Shown in pieces: positions 30,928-41,755 of a DNA stretch of 64,000 bases. The stretch is from Flectonema sp. DT1601 (lineage: Eukaryota; Euglenozoa; Diplonemea; Diplonemida; Diplonemidae). The position numbers and the translations under genes are program-made. The notes under the pieces are model-generated. The model did not search any database and was not told the DNA's origin. It saw only the letters and a program-made list of their open reading frames with translations. The stretch covers positions 558,001 through 622,000 of the forward strand of contig OZ025808.1 in NCBI GenBank assembly GCA_964019425.1, read 5' to 3'. The first letter of the stretch is position 1. Every line of letters starts with the position of its first letter.

Positions 30928-32250
30928 ATGTTGAGTAGAGCAGTTATTCAAGTGCGGTTCTGCTCAGGGGAAACACAGTTCCGATACTGGAGAAAAGCTG
31001 AAAACATATCTCAACCATTGGGAAAGCAATTACCAACAACTATAACTAACCAAACATGGAAGATGCCTGATAAGATTACCAGAGTGGTACATCGGGCTCC
31101 AAAAAGGGCATCACGCCTCAATAATAAAGAACCTGAAATCGTTTACATTCATAAACAACAAAAAACGACAAGAGGTACCGACAGTAGTCTTGCAGACGCT
31201 CTTCGACGAAAATACAAATCATGGCAGCCACGTTCTTCTGCAAGAGAGACCAGACAACTAATGGCTGAGATGCTTGCAGACGTAGACCAGTACAATATCA
31301 CAGGTTTGAAACTAGGCGTTCAAAGTACCGTAGTACTTACACATAAAGTTGCATCGTTTGGAGCTGTCCAACTTCTTAAGAAACTACTTGAAATAATTCC
31401 TCTAAATAGAAATGAATACAACAGTGATATCCACACAAACATTCTTCATTGCTATGCTACTTCAAGAGATGTAACAATTCAAGACATATGTCGCGTCTGG
31501 GATGAAATACCAATGTTAAAAAGAAATGAGGAAGGCTATAATGTACTGATTGGTGTTTACATAAAGGCAAATATGAAAAAAGAAGCGAAAAAACTACTAC
31601 AAGATATGGAAGAAAGGAGAATCAAGCCCAGTAACGTAACGAAAACAATACTTTTAAAGCTATCACAAAACTATAACGAATTGGAAGAAAATTTTTATCG
31701 CATAAAAAAACCAACAGAACGACAGTACACGGCATTTATTCAATGTGCTGTACCCTTTTCACATGAAGCTGTGGAAAAGGCTATAAAACACATGGACGAT
31801 GCTGGCGTCAAGAAAAACCGTTTTGTGTACAATATGTTAGTGCATAGTTATAGCAAAGTAAGTAATTGGGAAATGATGAAAAATACATACGAGACTTCTT
31901 TAAAAGAGAATCAATTCGATCACGTGACCTTCGATTTCATGATGAAGTGGTGTAGAAATAAAACGATCAAAGCCAATGATGATTATTCTATCTTTGCTGA
32001 GCGAATCATGTCTGACGCAAAGGAAAGAAAATTCAACGGTGAAAAATTAAAATCTTTTTATACTGTACTGTTAGCAAAAGTTGGTAAGATTGACTTAGCC
32101 ATCCCTCTATATTTCCAAGTTTATAACGGCGCGGCTGACGCTATACGTCGAAACATGGTGAGCGACCTTCAATCAATAGCTGGATACAAACAGTTTCCTC
32201 CAGCAGAGTTCTACAAAACTTTTAATAAGAAATCACCGACAGACACCTGA
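30928..32250 (+). CDS. Pentatricopeptide repeat (PPR) protein, probably mitochondrial
   Basis: 440 residues, single exon. The N-terminus MLSRAVIQVRFCSG is basic and lacks acidic residues, resembling a mitochondrial presequence. The middle contains helical-hairpin repeats of about 35 residues with PPR signatures: YNVLIGVYIKANMKKEAKKLLQ, followed by MEERRIKPSNVT, and FVYNMLVHSYSKVSNWEMM. PPR proteins bind single-stranded RNA and serve organellar RNA stability, editing or translation, and are abundant in Euglenozoa. Target unknown. The ATG (30928) lies 9 nt after CTTTACAG; an in-frame GTG just upstream is not needed. Confidence 0.85.
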   Translation: MLSRAVIQVRFCSGETQFRYWRKAENISQPLGKQLPTTITNQTWKMPDKITRVVHRAPKRASRLNNKEPEIVYIHKQQKTTRGTDSSLADALRRKYKSWQPRSSARETRQLMAEMLADVDQYNITGLKLGVQSTVVLTHKVASFGAVQLLKKLLEIIPLNRNEYNSDIHTNILHCYATSRDVTIQDICRVWDEIPMLKRNEEGYNVLIGVYIKANMKKEAKKLLQDMEERRIKPSNVTKTILLKLSQNYNELEENFYRIKKPTERQYTAFIQCAVPFSHEAVEKAIKHMDDAGVKKNRFVYNMLVHSYSKVSNWEMMKNTYETSLKENQFDHVTFDFMMKWCRNKTIKANDDYSIFAERIMSDAKERKFNGEKLKSFYTVLLAKVGKIDLAIPLYFQVYNGAADAIRRNMVSDLQSIAGYKQFPPAEFYKTFNKKSPTDT

Positions 32251-32328
32251 GATAGTTGATGATGAAATTGATTTCCTTTGATGAATTAAAAGTTTTTTAT
32301 TATTACCTTTAACAGATTCCCAAACAAT

Positions 32329-34149
32329 ATGATGCACGGAGGTTCAATGGGAATGGGTGACCCGATGGGAATAGGATTACACGCTTCTGGAATAGCGTCA
32401 ATGGGTGTTCCTTCAGTTCAACAACCAATCGGGTTGAATGGTTTACTTGATCTGTTACAAGGTGCAGGCCCAGGAGGAATGATTCAAGTCCATTGCTCAC
32501 TTCTTTATAATACTATTATAACATTAGTACGAACTGTTTCTGATCACAATACAGTCATAGGAAACTTATCAAAGAATTTCGAGGAACTAAAAGAATCGGT
32601 TGCACTGCCTGATGGGACTACTTTAAAAAGTATGAATACGAGAATAAATGATTTTATTCCAAAGGTTGATAATACTCTCACTCACGTTGAGTCAGCAATA
32701 CCGCGATTGGAAGCTGATATAAAAAATGTCTCAAGAGATGTTGACGTCGTATCTCGTAACTCTGTACCATTAAATGACCCATCTATGCAGCAGGTCGTAA
32801 ACTCAATTAGTAGTCGGTTGCAGTCACTTGAGGTTAGACAGGATGAATTGAATAAAGAAAAAAATCGAATTGAAAATCTTGAAAACACCGTTAAAATGAT
32901 CTCATCGGCTGTAACACATGAGGCAGGAGCATTACACTCTGTGACTCAAGAGACTTCTGCGCTTAAGAATTTGGTATCGCAGTTGAGGCCATCGACACCA
33001 ACTCAACAGCAGCAACCATCACAGGCATTGTCACCCCCACTGAAATCAAGTATCCAAGACATGCTTAATACTTGTCAGTCTTTAGCAGGTAAGCAGTCTG
33101 ACACAGTAAATGTTGTAACGCAGTCTTGCGGTAGAATCGATCAGTTAGAATTAGCTATTAGCAGGATAGGTGAAGCCCCAGCAGCAATTGCACCTATCAC
33201 TAAAGCTGTACAAGACCTGTACACTTTGTTAGATCTTTCTCTTGATCTGTCACCATTCTTGGAAACTTCAGATCGTATGTTTTTTTTTTTAAACTCTTTT
33301 CAGTTTTAAACTTTACGGTATCGGAGTGGGACAAACAAAACAAAACATACAGAGCGACTGAGATTCCTACACACTAGACCTGCATTTCAAACATTACTTT
33401 CCAGAATAGAAAAGATAGAACGCGGTAATCTATCAATAAACGATGTAGCAACTCCTCGAAGACGTATTCTAAATGATGGAAACGTTTTAACAAGAGATCC
33501 GAGATGGGATTTGCAAGCATTTCGACCACCTCTAGTTGATGATATCAATGTATCTCCGATAAGACAACGAAATCCTTTTCACCAGAATGGTGAATTACAA
33601 ATGAGTCAATTATCAAGACTGGCTGGACCAGCAGCAGCATCACCAGTTCCAGAACTGCCTTCGAATCGCTCGACTATTGAGGCAGCGGATAAGTTGGTTG
33701 CTGCATTGGCTCAGGCTCTTGCAGATAAAAAAGAAAAGGCTAATCAAGGAGGAGTCTCTCCAGTTAGAGTTAGCAGTCCTCACGCCAGGGAATATAAAGC
33801 ACAGCATCTCAATACTCATCGAAGCACATCATCAACTACAATGGCTGGAGAAAGCTCTGACTGGATAATGCTTGGTATGGAAGTGATAGATGACGATGGT
33901 GTTAAAGTCAGCAGGACTCAGCCAGAATCACCAGCAACTGTTGGTGGTCTTCGACCTGGCGATTCATTGATATCATTTAATGGTGTTTCTCTAAATTCTC
34001 GCGCTGATCTCCTTCGTTGCCTTGCTAAAGCCCATCCATCCCAACTGATACCAATTATATTTGTTCCTCAAAATGCTTCTTCTCCTGTTGCAACTCACAT
34101 CGTAATTGGACGACTCGCAACTCCGCGTTCGCATGACGCACAAGGATAA
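32329..34149 (+). CDS. Coiled-coil protein with C-terminal PDZ domain
   Basis: Two exons, 32329-33274 and 33353-34149, give 580 residues. The N-terminus is Met/Gly-rich (MMHGGSMGMGDPMGIG). Residues about 60-300 are helical with heptad-like spacing and probably coiled coil. The C-terminal 100 residues form a PDZ domain: WIMLGMEVIDDDGVKVS, then ATVGGLRPGDSLISFNGV and LLRCLAKAHPSQLIPI. Such proteins are scaffolds, but ligand and location are unknown. The 78-bp intron starts GTATGTTTT and ends AAAACATACAG, so its ends are exactly complementary over 9 bp up to the final AG. A less likely acceptor (TTTTCAG at 33303) would break the frame. The ATG follows TTTAACAG. Confidence 0.8.
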
Positions 34150-34557
34150 TTTATCCGAATAAAACAAACCAAAAAAGATGACAAAACCACTATAAATGAT
34201 GAGGCTACAGCGGCAACTGATACCGTGCGAGAAACATCATCCACGTCGTCATCAGAGATGATCTGCTTTTCAGTAAATAGAATTCGATTTTCGGAAGTTC
34301 AAATTATTTAGTATAAAACTTGTATCAATAAAAAAAAACAAAAAAAAATTGTAAAAAAAACAAAACAAAAAAAAAAAATTAGACAAAAATAAGAGACGCA
34401 ACCCATCTCTTATTTTTATTTTTTTATGTGACAACTAGATTTGTAGATTTTGTGCAGTTGCGGCTGTGATGTACTTAAAAAAAATATCTGTTTTGTGTTT
34501 GAAATAGAAGAATCATAACTTTTTACCCCCCTCCTCCAACAGCCGAATAGTTACCTG

Positions 34558-36045
34558 ATGCGTCAGGTGACGGTAGAATATTCTGGGAAATATTATAATA
34601 TTGAATTATCCGACGATGAAAATGTAAAATCTCTAACACAAAAAGTAACAGAGGAAACCTTATTATCAAGCAACTTATTCGTATTGAAGACTGAAGATGG
34701 CTCCGTATTGGATGAAGTAATGATGGCAAACATATCAAAATTGAAAATCGATATGCGTCCGAAAGGAAAAGTTTCAACCGAACTAGTCTCGATGGTTTCT
34801 TTAGACACGATGACGGCTACAATGGCAATTCCAAAATCAAACACACAAGCTTCATTGGTTGATGAGCCAAAATCAAAACCCAACTGTGTCTCATGTTCTA
34901 AACAAGCAACATTCTGCTGTGTTGATTGTAGTACAAAACTAGAAGCAGTGACATATTGTTCTTCTTGTTTTAGTTCGCATACAGAAGAAGGGGTAAATCA
35001 CGTTTCTATTCAGGTAACGTTTGTCCAGCATGGAGGGAAACAACAAGCAGAATCTAAAAAACCGGTACCAGTTCCGAACTATGTGGCTATGTCAAACCAA
35101 GAGCCTGATGTCATCCGAGAAAAGTATGATATTGTTGAGGTACTTGGAAGTGGAACATTCGGAACTGTTAAACTAGCGAGGTGTAAGACAGGAGATCAAC
35201 AATTAGTTGCTATAAAATACATCGACAGAACTCCTGGTATTGAAGGCCAAGAATTGAGTCGTGAAATCAGAATAATGAAAAAACTACGTCACGGAAATAT
35301 CATAACATTCGTCGACGTTATGATTACCAGAACCAGAATTCTAATTGTGATGGAAGCTTACCAGGGAGGTGATCTACAAAAGTTATTGCGAACAAGAGGA
35401 TTGTGTATTGGAGAAGCAAGGCGTTTTTTCATTCAAATTATGGAAGCCGTCCAGTATTTGCATAGTAACAATATTGCACACAGGGACCTGAAGCTTGAGA
35501 ACATTTTATTAACTGCGGATCAGAAATCGATTGCTGTGACTGACTTTGGGTTGTCCAACTCTCAGAGATCGAATGCTAATGGAAGCGTTTCGAATTCATG
35601 CCAGCTTCACACTTTCTGTGGTACCCCTGAGTACTTAGCACCAGAAGTTCTCCTGACTGGTTGGAAAAAGAAAGAAGGTTACGATGGTTTTAAAACCGAC
35701 ATTTGGGCCTGTGGAGTAATTCTGTACGCTCTCCTCACTCGAAAACTCCCATTCAGAGATCCTACAGCTGTTGGTCTCGCAGCGATAATTATTAGTATGA
35801 AATATGATGAGACTGTTCTACCTCCATCAACTGTTCCGTTAATTAGAACAGTTTTTAACGAAAATCCAAAAAAACGACCGAAATCAAATCAAATAATAAA
35901 ACATCCGTGGATGAAAGAAAAAGATGATGAAGACCATGCCATCATCAGACGCCAAGAAGAGTGGTGTGGCCCCGAAACATCTTCAACATTCAGAAAATCG
36001 TCTGTAAGCGCAAGTTCAACAATCAAGCATTGCGTTGTTTGTTGA
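34558..36045 (+). CDS. Ser/Thr protein kinase (CAMK-like) with zinc-binding domain and CaaX-like end
   Basis: 495 residues. Residues 1-67 look like a small beta-grasp (ubiquitin-like) fold; this is an inference. Residues 110-148 form a B-box-like zinc module with Cys110, 113, 121, 124, 134, 137, His141 and His148. The kinase domain (190-460) is complete: GSGTFGTVKLA, VAIK with Lys220, HRDLKLEN, DFG 329-331, CGTPEYLAPE, and DIWACG. The sequence is closest to CAMKL/SNF1-type kinases. It ends IKHCVVC, which has CaaX form, suggesting prenylation and membrane attachment. An alternative splice (36004-36128) would give the end CNCCLV. Upstream acceptor CTCCAACAG lies 15 nt before the ATG. Substrates unknown. 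Confidence 0.85.
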   Translation: MRQVTVEYSGKYYNIELSDDENVKSLTQKVTEETLLSSNLFVLKTEDGSVLDEVMMANISKLKIDMRPKGKVSTELVSMVSLDTMTATMAIPKSNTQASLVDEPKSKPNCVSCSKQATFCCVDCSTKLEAVTYCSSCFSSHTEEGVNHVSIQVTFVQHGGKQQAESKKPVPVPNYVAMSNQEPDVIREKYDIVEVLGSGTFGTVKLARCKTGDQQLVAIKYIDRTPGIEGQELSREIRIMKKLRHGNIITFVDVMITRTRILIVMEAYQGGDLQKLLRTRGLCIGEARRFFIQIMEAVQYLHSNNIAHRDLKLENILLTADQKSIAVTDFGLSNSQRSNANGSVSNSCQLHTFCGTPEYLAPEVLLTGWKKKEGYDGFKTDIWACGVILYALLTRKLPFRDPTAVGLAAIIISMKYDETVLPPSTVPLIRTVFNENPKKRPKSNQIIKHPWMKEKDDEDHAIIRRQEEWCGPETSSTFRKSSVSASSTIKHCVVC

Positions 36046-39000
36046 TTCATAATGTGTTTTTGCATTACTTGTGGAGCGATTATATTAATTCTTGAATGCT
36101 CGTTTTTGTATTCCTGTTCTTTACTCAGTGCAACTGCTGTTTGGTTTAGTCTCTCTATCTCCGTCGTTCGAAAATGGCGATTGCCTCTTCCTCCTAAGGT
36201 GAGGATTACTTTATTAGCATTTTAGTTTCACTGATCAATTTGAATAGTGATGAACGAAAATAAAAAAAAAAGAATATGCAGAAGGGAATGGGAAAGTTGA
36301 CAGCTTGTGTTCTTGGAAGATGGTGATTTCACTATCAACCCGCAACCATTGTTTGCTTCAACGCGCTGTCACCGTTCTTCTCGAACTGTTACTTTGTACG
36401 CCACGTGTTTTGTTTGCAATATCTGAGCTCAAAGGGAAAAGAGAGTCTCAGGTAGGATAAGTGTCCCAGGGTTCAAAGAATCAGAGCGACACGTATGTTT
36501 CAAGAGACTTGTTGCCTACCCAATGTCTTGTATAGCAGTTCACTAGCTATTCTTCTAGAAAGAAAACTGTTTATTTCTTTTACCTGCCTATTCTAAACAT
36601 CAATTCAAACAGTCATATTCTAGTAGTCTATTTATATACAAAATGACAACGAATTGATTACACTTACTCACAGAATGAGTTGAAAGGAGTTCCACTTTGA
36701 TTTTTTCCTCATTCATTTTTGAATCTTTTTTCATTACATATCCTCTTAATGTCATGCAGAGGATGTGTATCTGCTGTGTGTGTGTGTATTTTTTTTTTTT
36801 AATGTTGTTAGTTTTTTTTATTTTTTCTTTTAAAAAGGGAAATTGATTCTGATGGTGTAAATAGCACTATTACTGTTCACGATCATTAAGGTGTGTCCCT
36901 CAAGTGTGAAAGGGAAAATGATTTCAGCAAGTGTTTTTTCTTTATTTAAAAAAAAAGCATTCTAGTCTTTAGTAGCTACTACCGGGAATTTAGCTTTTTT
37001 TTTTTTTTCTTCACCCATTTTTTTTGTTTGTTTTCCTATTTGTTTCACTTGTTATTTGTTGTAGTGGATTTTTTTTTAAAGGTATTTCTTCCGAAGACCT
37101 GAGCTGGCTATACCACGCTTCTATATCACGCTTCTTTACTATACGGGGAGGGAAGGGGGATAAAAAAGAACAAAGAAAAAGCTGACTAAACCGAATGAGA
37201 CCGGGTTGATTTTTCTTTTCCTAGTCACAGCTCTTATTATCGTCAAAGCAACTGATATGTATCAACCATTCTGTGGATCACGACTACTGTCTTCGACTAG
37301 GCTTAGGATAACTTCGACCATCGGGTTTGAGGTTTTCGAGTGGACGATTTCCCTCAAGTTTTCTTTTTTTTTTTGTTTTGTTTTTTTTCGAATTAACTTA
37401 TCTCATTATGTTGGACGTATACCCAGAGCTGTTGATAATTCTTGGCTCAACTTTGCAATTATCAAAAGAGTTCTCTTTGTTGATGTAGGGTTATGTTTGT
37501 TGCCTTTGCAGGCGATATATTGCGTCCTTTTTTTTTTTTTTTTTTCCCTTTTTGTTAAATGAACGATTCCTTTATTTAATGTGAAAATCCGACAAAGCGA
37601 TAGCTGAGGAACTTCATCTTCATGTGAGTGAATACAATCGGAAAAGGTGGGAAGCTGACGATGACATGCTGTGAGTTCAGAATGCCCTGTCAGCCTTATC
37701 CTAACAAGATTGAGTCTACTAACGTTAATTTATCTCATCAAGCCATTTTCGTACAATTTCCATAAGCTCTTTTACTCTCGTATCGATACTTTTTTCCTAC
37801 TCTCAGGATGCATCATTCCACTCTCGAAGACGATGCTTGTTGTTTTGATAGAGAAATACTGCTTGTTGGTTAAAAAAAAACAAACTTTTTTTTTTTTGTT
37901 TTTTTTCAAACAACCAAATCTAATAAGGTCCTGTTGTGAGATTCCAACTATTCTGTGATCTAACTTCGTGAACAAAGTAACGTCGGTTTATTTAAAATCA
38001 TTCAGATTTAGATTTATATTTCGTTGACCGCAGACAGAATCCTGTCGCACAGGGGAAAATAAATCATGACTAGTACAAAAAAAATAAAAAAATAAAAAAA
38101 TCTAATGAGGGGCTATTTGGCCTGACACAACAGTGACGTAGAAGACGTAAAACTGGAGTATCGTTTTTATTGTTTATTGTTTATTCTTTTTTTTTTTTTT
38201 GTTACATATTTCCCTTCCCTTTGTAAGTTCTTTACTACTCACTGCGATACTTTGTTTATCTTATCCTCCCGACTTTGATTTCAATTTATCGGGGATGCGC
38301 AATGTGTTGCAAAAAAATTAATTCCTGTTTCGAACACTTCAGTGGTTTTCCCCCCTGCGATATCGTCGACATATGGTCCCCGAATTACCAGATTCGACAA
38401 CGTTTTCTGGTCTATAAGACAAAATTATAGTTATCTCTTTATATTTTTTCTTTTTATTTTCTCTTTTTTCTAAAGGTAATTTTCTTTGATTAACAACTAC
38501 AAATATTTTTCAGTCAAGTACTTGATATTAATTTTTGTTTTTCTTTAATATCTAAAGTTGTTACTGTTTTTACATTGTCAAAGATTCACCCCTGCATATC
38601 GTCGACAGCATACTCTGATTAGGATTTTTGTTTATAAACAGAAGCCAATTTTCTTTCTTTTTTTTCACCTCTTTACTTCTAGTCGTCATTTTTTTTTTTT
38701 TTTCTGTTGACTGAAAAAAAAGAAAAAAAAATGCAACGGAAGAAAAAAAAGGAACGAACAAAAGAAAAAAGAAATAGAAATACAGGTTCCACTTAGAGAA
38801 CAGGAAGAATGAAAACAAAACAATTTTTGGAGCATTTCTCTTCACCATAAACATATTCTATATATCTGTTTAGTTTGCTGCGTTTTTTTTTTGGCTGTTT
38901 TTTGTTGATGGTTTTCGCGCGGAAAAAAAAAAATTGCTGTGCTAGCCCTGTCAAAATACTTTATTCGGAATCTTTTGTTTTATTATTTTTTTTTGTATTC

Positions 39001-39167
39001 TCAACACGACACTCTTTCTTACAGGAAAAGTAACCCTAACGATGATGTTTTCACTTGTTCAAAAAAAAAAAAAAAAAAAAAAAAGAAATGTTGAGAAATT
39101 CCTTACAACCACATTCGCAAAATTCCCTTTTCAACAGCCAACAAAAAAAAAAAAAAAAAAAAAAAAA
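36046..39167. other. 3.1-kb gene desert
   Basis: No convincing gene. Open frames at 37206-37562, 37671-37958 and 38570-38854 are rich in Phe, Leu or Lys from T/A runs. A dispersed repeat copy lies at 38471-38595. A GT-rich TGTGTGTGTG tract lies near 36777-36787. A possible alternative terminal exon of the kinase is at 36129-36149. Confidence 0.6.
38471..38595 (+). repeat. ~125-bp dispersed repeat, copy 1
   Basis: About 97% identical to 41850-41973, beginning TAAAGGTAATTTTCTTTG and ending ACATTGTCAAAG.TTCACCCC. It includes the 12-bp palindrome TCAAGTACTTGA. A shorter relative is at 27814-27876. No coding potential. Confidence 0.9.
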
Positions 39168-40175
39168 ATGGACATAAATGAAATCGCTAAACACAGTGAA
39201 GGAGCACTCAATTCTATAAAAGAGTATTTAGTGAAAACACACCTCCTTAAATCTTATTCATTGGAATCCGCTGTAGTTAACGCTGTAGGAGAAGATGCTG
39301 AGAAAGGCACAACCAACGTTTTTATGAAGATGGAAAGTGAACAAGTAACTAACAGTTTTAAATGCAGGGGAGCTCTTTACAAGGTTCTAAAGTGTAAAGA
39401 AAGATCGATACCATTACTGACTACAGCGTCTACTGGGAATCATGCTTTAGCTTCGGCTTATGCAATGTCGTGTTTCGGTTTGAAAGGAACCATATTCTTA
39501 CCTGAAACTGCATTGAAAGCAAAGGTTAACATGATTCGTCAAAGATGTACCCCAGGAATAGAACTCCAGTTCCACGGCACTGACTGCATGCAAGCTGAAC
39601 TACGAGCACGTGCTGCAGCCGATGAATTAAAAGCAGAATTCATCTCTCCATACAACGACAAGGAAGTAATGATTGGACAAAGCACTTGTGCTGTTGAAAT
39701 TTGGAATCAATTACCAGAAAAGAAGATTGATTTCCTTCTTATTTCTGTAGGCGGTGGTGGATTTGTTTCAGGTGTTGGATGCTATTTAAAAGCAGTCTAT
39801 CCAGGAGTGACAATCATAGGTTGTCAACCTGAGAATGATCCAGCAATGATGAAGTGTGTTGAAGAAGGAAAAGTAATAGAAATTGAAGGCAAGGATACTC
39901 TCAGTGACGGAACAGCTGGAAACGTTGAGGAAGGTTCTATAACTCTCCCATACTGTAAAGAGGTTGTAGATGAGTGGAGTTTGGTTTCCGAAACAGAAAT
40001 AGCCAACGCAATGAAATGGACACTCGATAATGAACACAAGTTGATCGAGGGATCCGCAGCCGTAGCAGTCGCTACTCTCCTCAAAAACCCAAAGAGATTT
40101 CACGGCAAGACGACCACTGTAATCATTTGTGGTGGAAACGTCAACAGTGACAAGCTGAAGAAAATCATCACATGA
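39168..40175 (+). CDS. Threonine dehydratase / serine racemase-like PLP enzyme
   Basis: 335 residues, fold-type II PLP enzyme. The PLP lysine lies in NSFKCRGALYKV (SxKxRG signature), followed by TASTGNHALASA for the cofactor-phosphate-binding Asn-His, and a glycine loop ISVGGGGFVSG. There is no C-terminal ACT domain, so it matches catabolic or racemase-type enzymes more than biosynthetic IlvA. Threo-3-hydroxyaspartate ammonia-lyase is another possibility. Cytosolic by absence of targeting signal. The start is the ATG directly after a 26-base A-run, 30 nt downstream of the acceptor TTTTCAACAG. The longer frame from 39042 only adds poly-Lys from A-runs. Confidence 0.87.
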   Translation: MDINEIAKHSEGALNSIKEYLVKTHLLKSYSLESAVVNAVGEDAEKGTTNVFMKMESEQVTNSFKCRGALYKVLKCKERSIPLLTTASTGNHALASAYAMSCFGLKGTIFLPETALKAKVNMIRQRCTPGIELQFHGTDCMQAELRARAAADELKAEFISPYNDKEVMIGQSTCAVEIWNQLPEKKIDFLLISVGGGGFVSGVGCYLKAVYPGVTIIGCQPENDPAMMKCVEEGKVIEIEGKDTLSDGTAGNVEEGSITLPYCKEVVDEWSLVSETEIANAMKWTLDNEHKLIEGSAAVAVATLLKNPKRFHGKTTTVIICGGNVNSDKLKKIIT

Positions 40176-40519
40176 TTATTAACATTTATATTATTTCTCT
40201 TTCTGTCTTATTCGCTCCTTACACGCTCTCAACACATTGGTAACCTGATGTGTGATATATTTGCAAAAAAATTGAAATTATTTTTTCGATTGTTTGAATT
40301 CGAACGTACGTCTTCCAGGTTGTAATAAAGCACTCCTGTTTGGATATGTTGTGAAATTTACTTATTTTAGCAACACTACTTTCCTCCCTCTCAACAATAG
40401 GAGGTATTGGAAGGTAAGTTGCCTACTTACCGTCAGTGTTCTCTCCCAGAGTGGTAATGGTTCCTCGGATTTGTATTTCTTTTTATATTTTGTTTTATTA
40501 ACCAACACACTCATCAGGA
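40176..40519. other. Intergenic, nothing recognised
   Basis: 344 bp, AT-rich, ending in ACTCATCAG just before the next ATG. No repeats or RNA boxes seen. Confidence 0.6.
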
Positions 40520-41755
40520 ATGGGTCCGGTTGGATTGCTACACAATTATGAAATCGAAATCAACGGGATCTTAGCTGTGGAGCGAAAGCGAAGTGTTGAC
40601 TACAAAAGGGGTGTCAGAGAGAGTAAATTTTGGGATGTGAAAATGGCTAGAACTTCATTAACACCATCAACGAAAGGATCTCTTCTTTCTACAAGAGAAG
40701 GACGTAGATTAAGTTGTTCTCCTATAGCGTCACCTCTTTTAGTAACTCCAGAGATTCGAAGATACAGCAATTCACCACTGCCGACATCACAGTTTGGTGG
40801 AGTATTCTTAGATAAACCGAAATCAACGAACAGAGCTTCGAGTGCACCACCTGAAAGAAGACATAGCGCGACACCCAGTAGTCAAGTTTTTTCAAAACCT
40901 CCACTTCCAGCATTTGGGACGGCAATACCTCTGGACGCTGAAGATAACAGATACAACAAAACACGAAGAAAATCAAAAGATTACATTCCATTCCCTCTTG
41001 ATGTGGGTAAGATAATAGGAATCCCCTGCAATACATTACCAGCACTGTTAGGTTCAATAATTCAAGAATCAATTCCGATGAATAATAGCAACAGAACATC
41101 AACAGCAGCAGTCAGGATGTTTCTTGATCTCAAAAATCGTGAAAATTCACGAGACGGGATATTTATTCCAAAATGCTTTACCATTGACAGATGTAAGGTA
41201 GCGATTACATATGGTAGTGAAGTAGAGGATATGAGATGCGTTTGTTTAGGTAGAATGGTATCAAAAGAATCTGCGTCAATAAAATACAAAACCACTATTG
41301 CCGTTCCCGTAGCAGCCCAACGCCGACAAGCCCTCAGTAAGAGAGGCTATCTACAGCAGGGAAAGATATTCGTCATTCCTCTGGTTGTTATCCAATATAG
41401 ATTTCAGACAGTAGTTGCAAGAAAACGTCAAAAAAGTCCATCAGAAATCATATCTCAACATCAGAGGGCGGAAACAAACTTTCCGAGTACTGCTTCAGAG
41501 AGAGGTATTCGAAAATCGTGTGATTTCACTCCGTACGAATACACTACTACATGGCGTGTTTCTATTAAAGACTTGCTTAAGTCTCCGAAAGATGCTGTGA
41601 AAGCAAATTATGGAAAACTCTTCACCCTTGACGAGCCTGACACTGAAGTTCTTGAAAAACTGCTCGGATCTTGTGAACGTGGCAGCTGCACTATTGAAAT
41701 GGAGGATGAATTCGGTGTTCCGAAATTGAGGAATTCTTTTTTATTCGGTGGCTAG
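40520..41755 (+). CDS. Protein of unknown function, 411 residues
   Basis: Single exon. The first 150 residues are basic and Ser/Pro-rich (probably disordered, with many possible phosphorylation sites, such as ASSAPPERRHSATPSS). Residues about 155-411 look globular, mixing beta and helix (PLDVGKIIGIPCNTLPALL; IFIPKCFTIDRCKVAITYG; GKIFVIPLVVIQYRFQTVV). No signal peptide or membrane span. I do not recognise a family. The chosen ATG is 2 nt after the acceptor ACTCATCAG; an internal ATG at 40642 (MARTSLTP) is an alternative start. The disordered-plus-globular layout is common among cytoskeletal proteins of flagellates, but that is only a guess. Confidence 0.6.
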   Translation: MGPVGLLHNYEIEINGILAVERKRSVDYKRGVRESKFWDVKMARTSLTPSTKGSLLSTREGRRLSCSPIASPLLVTPEIRRYSNSPLPTSQFGGVFLDKPKSTNRASSAPPERRHSATPSSQVFSKPPLPAFGTAIPLDAEDNRYNKTRRKSKDYIPFPLDVGKIIGIPCNTLPALLGSIIQESIPMNNSNRTSTAAVRMFLDLKNRENSRDGIFIPKCFTIDRCKVAITYGSEVEDMRCVCLGRMVSKESASIKYKTTIAVPVAAQRRQALSKRGYLQQGKIFVIPLVVIQYRFQTVVARKRQKSPSEIISQHQRAETNFPSTASERGIRKSCDFTPYEYTTTWRVSIKDLLKSPKDAVKANYGKLFTLDEPDTEVLEKLLGSCERGSCTIEMEDEFGVPKLRNSFLFGG

